Source of the DNA: an uncultured Kineosporia sp.
GTDB taxonomy: Bacteria > Actinomycetota > Actinomycetes > Actinomycetales > Kineosporiaceae
Assembly: GCA_937859855.1 (NCBI GenBank)
Contig: CALMAR010000249.1
Location: 1 to 5,179 of the forward strand
Direction of reading: 5' to 3'
Length of the DNA: 5,179 bases
Of the stretch, positions 4,351 through 5,179 are shown piece by piece (the stretch's first letter is position 1; each line of letters opens with the position of its first letter). Both the position numbers and the translations under genes were made by a program. The notes beneath the pieces were generated by a model. That model had not been told where the DNA came from and searched no databases. It saw only the letters and a program-made list of their open reading frames with translations.

Positions 4351-4559
4351 GCGGGGACGCCTCCGAACAGGTCGATCTGCCAGAACGATCCGATCAGGTG
4401 TCGGATCAGCGCGTCCAGGTGGCCGACGTCGTCGCCCAGCATGGTCGGGTCGTGGCCGACCTGTTCCTCGGGGTGGCCCATCAGCCAGGTGAGGAACGCG
4501 TTCTCTACCGGGCTCGGCTGCTCAGGACTCTGTACTTGCTCGGTACGCGCCTCGGTCAC
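4347..4559 (-). CDS. Unknown 70-residue protein
   Basis: The family is not recognised. Translation from GTG at 4559 overlaps the last 38 nt of the reductase-like gene, and the stop overlaps the next gene's ATG by 4 nt, indicating one translationally coupled transcript. The product is acidic with a disordered start (TEARTEQVQSPEQPSPVE). A compact part follows: NAFLTWLMGHPEEQVG, then an amphipathic stretch (LGDDVGHLDALIRHLIGSFW). No enzyme motif or membrane helix is clear. The start codon is uncertain because the ribosome-binding site is weak. Confidence 0.55.
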   Translation of the reverse strand: MTEARTEQVQSPEQPSPVENAFLTWLMGHPEEQVGHDPTMLGDDVGHLDALIRHLIGSFWQIDLFGGVPA

Positions 4560-5179
4560 CCAGCCGATTGAGCTCGCCCTGGCGCCACTCCTCCGTCCCC
4601 TTCAGGTCGTTGAACGTGAACAGGTGGAACCCAGCGATCGGCGAATCAGGTGTCCCCGGACTCGCCTCGGGGGCCAGCTTTCGGACCAACCCGCCGGGGT
4701 GGAACCCACCGGGGGTGAAGAACTTGCGCAGCAGCTCTCGCTGCTTTCGGAGAAACCTGGCGGAGTCCTGGATGCCGATCGAGGCAGAGATCCGGACCAA
4801 CTTCTGCCTACTCACCGCGCCGGGCACGCCAACGCGCACGGGAAGGTCGACGCCCTTGCTCGGCAGGGTCCGGGCCCAGGCCCGGATCTTCGAGGCGTCG
4901 AAGCACATCTGGGTGGTGATGTGGTTGGCGAGCGGCGCCTTCTCGACGAGGGCGGCGATCAGTGCTTGCTCCTCGATCAGCGCGTGACCGTCCGGGTAAC
5001 CCCCTATTCCGATGTCGGCGAAGTGGTGGCCGGACTGGTGGATGTGCCGCAACAGCCCGAGGGCATTGACGAACGGCCCCTGCTCGGTCCCGTCCCCGCC
5101 CACGATGAACAGCCCGTCGATCTGCGCCTCGCGCAGCCGGGTCAGCAGTTCGTCGAGCTGCCCGACGGTCTCGACCGAC
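4522..5179 (-). CDS. Methylenetetrahydrofolate reductase-like protein (5' end outside window)
   Basis: The frame is open from the right edge and gives 218 residues of the C-terminal two thirds of the usual roughly 300-residue FAD-dependent barrel that reduces 5,10-methylene- to 5-methyl-tetrahydrofolate. Matching landmarks are GLFIVGGDG near residues 22-30 (the aspartate corresponds to a flavin-binding position in MetF), GIGGYPDGH (the AGYPEGH-type motif), ITTQMCFDASKIRAW (the TQxxFD motif) and the C-terminal GFHLFTFNDLKGTEEW. A GTG at 5103 is internal, because homology continues upstream to the window edge. The catalytic N-terminal glutamate region is not visible. The sequence is divergent from classical MetF, so it may serve a specialised one-carbon or demethylation route. 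It heads the operon with the two small genes downstream. Confidence 0.85.
   Translation of the reverse strand, partial: SVETVGQLDELLTRLREAQIDGLFIVGGDGTEQGPFVNALGLLRHIHQSGHHFADIGIGGYPDGHALIEEQALIAALVEKAPLANHITTQMCFDASKIRAWARTLPSKGVDLPVRVGVPGAVSRQKLVRISASIGIQDSARFLRKQRELLRKFFTPGGFHPGGLVRKLAPEASPGTPDSPIAGFHLFTFNDLKGTEEWRQGELNRLGDRGAYRASTES

Noticed and set aside
1..5179. CRISPR array, insertion sequence ends or riboswitch
   Set aside because: No regularly spaced repeats, transposase, terminal inverted repeats or known riboswitch core was seen on either strand.

Overview
The window looks like a high-GC actinobacterial chromosome. GTG starts are common, third codon positions are GC-rich, and two genes may be leaderless. 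The main event is a very small island integrated at a tRNA-Gly(CCC) gene. The genus cannot be read from the sequence.

Left chromosomal flank (1-677): on the minus strand, the first 178 codons of a saccharopine-dehydrogenase-like NAD(P)-binding protein run off the left edge. A complete tRNA-Gly(CCC) follows on the plus strand (648-718).

Integrated element (about 678-4204): the 3' part of the tRNA plus some downstream bases (678-735) recurs as a direct repeat at 4147-4204, with 55 of 58 bases matching. This is the usual attL/attR signature of a tyrosine-recombinase element, about 3.47 kb long. The element carries: a tyrosine recombinase with all catalytic residues but no N-terminal DNA-binding region (minus, 755-1486, open to 1534); a 113-residue unknown protein (plus, 1578-1919); a degenerate third copy of the att sequence (2039-2080); an uncertain minus-strand ORF ending just beside that copy; a four-helix membrane protein with a probable leaderless promoter overlapped by a perfect 16-bp palindrome (plus, 2620-3027); and a 258-residue protein of about nine tandem 26-residue variant leucine-rich (LRV/HEAT-like) repeats (plus, 3234-4010). 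I see no replication, transfer or excisionase gene. Paired GTGCCCG heptamers lie just inside both ends and are good candidates for integrase arm-binding sites.

Right chromosomal flank (4205-5179): a minus-strand operon runs toward the tRNA: a methylenetetrahydrofolate-reductase-like gene (5' end outside the window), then two small unknown genes joined by overlaps. The last one reads antisense into the att site, so integration replaced its C-terminal tail.

Interpretation: the site appears to have collected more than one element and then lost DNA. What remains is a minimal, probably non-autonomous island whose membrane protein and repeat protein look like cargo with no recognisable mobility role. 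Their function cannot be assigned from sequence alone.
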